Assembly: GCA_043101835.1 (NCBI GenBank)
Contig: JBICHM010000050.1
Coordinates: forward strand, 1 to 7,224
DNA from: JBICHM01 sp043101835
GTDB taxonomy: Bacteria > Planctomycetota > Phycisphaerae > Phycisphaerales > UBA1924
DNA: 7,224 nt
Reading direction: 5' to 3'
Shown: one piece after another, positions 4,848 to 7,224 of the stretch
How positions within the stretch are numbered: the stretch's first letter is position 1
Layout: every line of letters starts with the position of its first letter
Made by a program: the position numbers and the translations under genes
Notes under the pieces: model-generated
Databases searched by the model: none
Told to the model about the DNA's origin: nothing
The model's input: the letters and a program-made list of their open reading frames with translations, nothing else

Positions 4848-5168
4848 GCGGTGCTCCTTCCAGACAGGCTTCGGCCCGGCACGAGGCCAGGGCCGACCGA
4901 CAACCGCCTCTTTGGGCCGCCTGGATCGGCCCTTTCGCCGATTCTCGGACCCCGATCCCGGTTTCGCTGGATACCCCGTCACCGACCGGCGAGAATGCCC
5001 GATCAACGGAATGCGGGGCGTCGCTGAGGCCGGGCGATCCGGCGGGGCGCCCCGTTCGTACGACCACCATCGCCCCCGGGCCTGCCAGGCCCGCCGGGGA
5101 GGGGCGGGGCGCGACGCCGGCCGAAGTTCGGTCGCGACGACGCCCCGGGCACGCGGGAGCGCAATCGC
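4848..5168. other. Divergent intergenic region between the peptidase gene and glmS
   Basis: This 321-nt spacer must hold the start signals of both divergent genes. On the minus strand only the strong AAGGAG for the peptidase (4854-4859) is clear. No well-spaced -35/-10 pair stands out on either strand. The glmS-proximal 95 nt is GC-palindromic and is listed separately. The inverted words ATTCTCG (4941-4947) and CGAGAAT (4990-4996) lie 42 nt apart. I see no small gene or RNA gene that I can support. Confidence 0.5.
5077..5159 (+). promoter_or_regulatory. Structured glmS leader and ribosome binding site
   Basis: A 7-bp hairpin pairs CGGGCCT (5077-5083) with AGGCCCG (5087-5093). Further on, CGGGGCG (5105-5111) can pair with CGCCCCG (5141-5147), or alternatively CGCGAC (5110-5115) with GTCGCG (5131-5136). 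CCGAA/TTCGG forms a small palindrome at 5121-5131. The partial Shine-Dalgarno GGAG (5156-5159) lies 9 nt before the glmS ATG. The two alternative stems share bases 5110-5111 and are mutually exclusive. A regulatory role is possible but unproven, and this does not resemble the glmS ribozyme. Confidence 0.35.
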
Positions 5169-6995
5169 ATGTGCGGAATCGTGGCGTATGTCGGGCGGCG
5201 TGAGTGCCAGCCCATTCTGCTCGAGGGTCTCAAGCGACTCGAGTATCGCGGGTACGACTCCGCGGGCGTCGCCGTGCTCAACGGCGATGTGAACATCACC
5301 AAGACCGTCGGGCGCGTCAGCGTGCTCGAGAACGCCCTCAAGAAGCAGGGCGGCCTGACCGGCACCCTCGGCCTCGCCCACACGCGCTGGGCCACCCACG
5401 GCGCCGTCACCCAGATCAACGCCCACCCCCACACCGACGACCGGAACAAGGTCGCGATCATCCACAACGGCATCATCGAGAACTACGCCGCCCTCCGCAC
5501 CTACCTGCAGGAGAAGGGCCACGAGTTCAAGAGCGAGACCGACACCGAAGTCCTCGCGAACCTCATCGCCGAACTCTACGACGGCGATCTGGAAGCCGCC
5601 GTGCAGGCCGCGCTCCGCGAGGTCACCGGCGCCTACGCCATCGCGGTCATCTGCAAGGACGAGCCCGACACGCTCGTCGTCGCGCGCAAGGGCTCGCCTC
5701 TGATCGTCGGCGTCGGCTCGGGCGAGTACGTGGTCGCCTCCGACGCCGCGGCCATCGTCTCGCACACGGCGCAGGCCATCACGCTGGGCGACTACCAGGT
5801 CTGCAAGCTGACGCGCGATTCCTTCCGCACGACGACGATCGACAATGTGCCGGTCACACCGAAGGTGCAGGCGCTCGAACTCGATCTCGAACAGATCGAG
5901 CTCGGCGACCACCCGCACTTCATGCACAAGGAGATCTTCGAGCAGCCCCAGAGCCTGCGCAACACCATGCGCGGGCGCATCGACAAGATGGAGGGGCGCG
6001 TCGTGCTCGGGGGCGTCGGCGAGCTGGCGCGCGAGCTCGTGAAGGCCAAGCGCTTCGTGATGATCGCGCAGGGCACCGCGCTCCACGCCGCGATGATCGG
6101 CGAGTACCTCTTCGAGGATCTCGCCAAGACGCCCGCCGAGGTCGACTACGCCAGCGAGTTCCGCTACCGCAACCCCATCGTCGAAGAGGGCACGGTCGTC
6201 GTCGCCGTCAGCCAATCCGGTGAGACGGCCGACACGCTCAGCGGGCTGCGCGAGGCCATCGAACGCGGCGCCTCGAGCCTCGGCGTCGTCAATGTCGTCG
6301 GCTCCACCATCGCGCGCGAGACCGACGCCGGCGTCTACCTGCGCGTCGGCCCCGAGATCGGCGTCGCCAGCACCAAGGCCTTCACCGGCCAGGTGTGCGT
6401 GCTCACCATGCTCGCCATGTTCCTCGGGCGCCGCCGCTTCATGTCGAGCAACGACTGCGCCCGCTACATCGAGGCCCTCGAGAAGATCCCCGACCAGATC
6501 CAGCGCGTCGTCGAGCAGTCCGAGGCCATCAAGTCGATGACCGAGAAGCACATCGGGCGCGAGAACTGGCTCTTCCTCGGGCGCGGCTACAACTACCCCG
6601 TTGCCCTCGAGGGCGCGCTGAAGCTCAAGGAAATCTCGTACATCCACGCCGAGGGCATGCCCGCGGCCGAGATGAAGCACGGCCCCATCGCGCTGATCGA
6701 CGAAGGCATGCCCGTCGTCGTCATCGCCAACCAGGGCGCCCAGTACGAGAAGGTGATGAGCAACATCCAGGAGGTCCGCAGCCGCGGCGGCCATGTCATC
6801 GCCATCGCCACCGAGGGCGACGACCACATCAAGACCTGCGCCGACGATGTCGTCTTCGTCCCCGACACGCCCGAGCCGCTGAGCCCGATGCTGACGGTCA
6901 TCCCGCTGCAGCTCATCGCCTACCACGCGGCCGTGCTCCGCGGCCACGATGTCGACAAGCCGCGGAACCTGGCGAAGAGTGTGACGGTGGAGTGA
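5169..6995 (+). CDS. glmS: Glutamine--fructose-6-phosphate aminotransferase (isomerizing)
   Basis: GlmS makes glucosamine-6-phosphate from fructose-6-phosphate and glutamine, the first committed step to UDP-GlcNAc for envelope polymers; it is cytoplasmic. The 608-residue length matches the family (E. coli 609). The start MCGIVAYVG exposes Cys1 after Met removal, the glutaminase nucleophile. The class II amidotransferase half shows HTRWATHG (71-78), IHNGIIENY and SETDTEVL. Two SIS domains follow, about 285-425 and 455-600. SQSGETADT (348-356), EIGVASTKAFT, LKLKEISYIHAE, MKHGPIALI and the C-terminal DKPRNLAKSVTVE, with the lysine reaching the active site, are all present. One oddity is GTALHA where most enzymes have GTSxxx: mature Ala303 replaces a serine that contacts the sugar phosphate in E. 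coli. The start has GGAG 9 nt upstream. Repeat copy D starts 5 nt after the stop codon. Confidence 0.97.
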   Translation: MCGIVAYVGRRECQPILLEGLKRLEYRGYDSAGVAVLNGDVNITKTVGRVSVLENALKKQGGLTGTLGLAHTRWATHGAVTQINAHPHTDDRNKVAIIHNGIIENYAALRTYLQEKGHEFKSETDTEVLANLIAELYDGDLEAAVQAALREVTGAYAIAVICKDEPDTLVVARKGSPLIVGVGSGEYVVASDAAAIVSHTAQAITLGDYQVCKLTRDSFRTTTIDNVPVTPKVQALELDLEQIELGDHPHFMHKEIFEQPQSLRNTMRGRIDKMEGRVVLGGVGELARELVKAKRFVMIAQGTALHAAMIGEYLFEDLAKTPAEVDYASEFRYRNPIVEEGTVVVAVSQSGETADTLSGLREAIERGASSLGVVNVVGSTIARETDAGVYLRVGPEIGVASTKAFTGQVCVLTMLAMFLGRRRFMSSNDCARYIEALEKIPDQIQRVVEQSEAIKSMTEKHIGRENWLFLGRGYNYPVALEGALKLKEISYIHAEGMPAAEMKHGPIALIDEGMPVVVIANQGAQYEKVMSNIQEVRSRGGHVIAIATEGDDHIKTCADDVVFVPDTPEPLSPMLTVIPLQLIAYHAAVLRGHDVDKPRNLAKSVTVE

Positions 6996-7000
6996 TGTCT

Positions 7001-7140
7001 CCTCCCCCGGCCCCGCCGGGGGAGGTGTCGCCGCAGGCGACGGAGGGGGCTTCCTCCACTCCGCCTCCTCCCGGCCCCGTCGCGCAGCACACACGCGGAT
7101 CGCATGGCGTCACCGAGCCGATCGCGCGAGCGATCAATCC
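7001..7140 (+). repeat. Extended multi-hairpin repeat, copy D (GTCGCC subtype)
   Basis: The first stem pairs CCTCCCCCGGC (7001-7011) with GCCGGGGGAGG (7015-7025). The second pairs GTCGCC (7027-7032) with GGCGAC (7036-7041), followed by GGAGGGGGCTTC (7042-7053). The element then runs in register with copy B: TCACCGAGCCG at 7110-7120, hairpin ATCGC-GCGA-GCGAT (7121-7134) and CAATCC (7135-7140). It begins 5 nt after the glmS stop, and its first stem may halt or protect the glmS transcript, though no T-tract follows. Positions 7141-7224 beyond it show no gene or clear element. Confidence 0.8.
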
Positions 7141-7224
7141 GTTGGGCTTTCATTGCGCGACGATCGCTGGAGAACTCGTCAGCGCACCACGCGCCTCTCC
7201 GGCTCCCTCTCCACCACCGGGGGA

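Noticed and set aside
4941..4996. Inverted words ATTCTCG and CGAGAAT in the divergent spacer as an operator
   Set aside because: The match is only 7 bp, separated by 42 nt, with no extension into the flanks. It could arise by chance, so it is not listed as a site.
4848..5168. glmS ribozyme/riboswitch
   Set aside because: I looked for the conserved core of the glmS ribozyme (AGCGCCAGAACUGGC-like) and do not see it. The GC stems there do not resemble the ribozyme.
3456..7094. A 1212-codon open frame on the minus strand spanning the peptidase gene, the spacer and the whole antisense of glmS
   Set aside because: Only the part from 4847 down is real. The rest is antisense to a clear glmS, is low-complexity (Asp/Val/Gly/Leu-rich) and reflects GC-biased codons leaving the opposite strand open. 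The strong AAGGAG at 4854-4859 sets the true start.

Overview
The window is very GC-rich bacterial chromosomal DNA (G or C dominates third codon positions in every gene) and carries housekeeping genes. The S12 and S7 sequences, the short two-gene str cluster and the many GC-rich intergenic palindromes fit a planctomycete of the Phycisphaerae type. That placement is an inference from general sequence character and is held with low to moderate confidence. I see no phage, plasmid, CRISPR, tRNA or rRNA signal.

Layout from left to right. Positions 1-337 hold a double-hairpin repeat (copy A), an AT-rich island, a candidate promoter and a structured leader for rpsL. Positions 338-1358 hold rpsL (ribosomal protein S12) and rpsG (S7). 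They are separated by 145 nt with three consecutive hairpins and a perfect Shine-Dalgarno for rpsG, and are closed by a textbook intrinsic terminator at 1388-1420. The fusA and tuf genes that often complete the str operon do not follow. Positions 1425-1664 hold two repeat copies in opposite orientation (B forward, C reverse).

Positions 1754-3466 encode a SulP-family anion transporter with a C-terminal STAS domain. The frame is intact for 570 codons except for one in-frame TAG at 2840-2842. Its 3' end overlaps by 11 bp the convergent minus-strand gene 3456-4847, a secreted S41-type (tail-specific/tricorn-like) peptidase that contains no lysine. A 321-nt divergent spacer then separates that gene from glmS (5169-6995), a full-length glutamine-fructose-6-phosphate aminotransferase that supplies glucosamine-6-phosphate for cell-envelope synthesis. 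Repeat copy D starts 5 nt after the glmS stop codon and runs to about 7140.

The genes do not form one pathway: the window combines translation, anion transport, extracytoplasmic proteolysis and amino-sugar synthesis. I do not see a convincing new multi-gene system. The points most worth checking are the amber codon in the otherwise intact transporter, the natural Arg88/His90 pair in S12 at the streptomycin site, Ala303 in place of a phosphate-binding serine in GlmS, and a repeat family whose 139-140-nt unit extends well beyond its double hairpin and shows compensatory base changes between copies.
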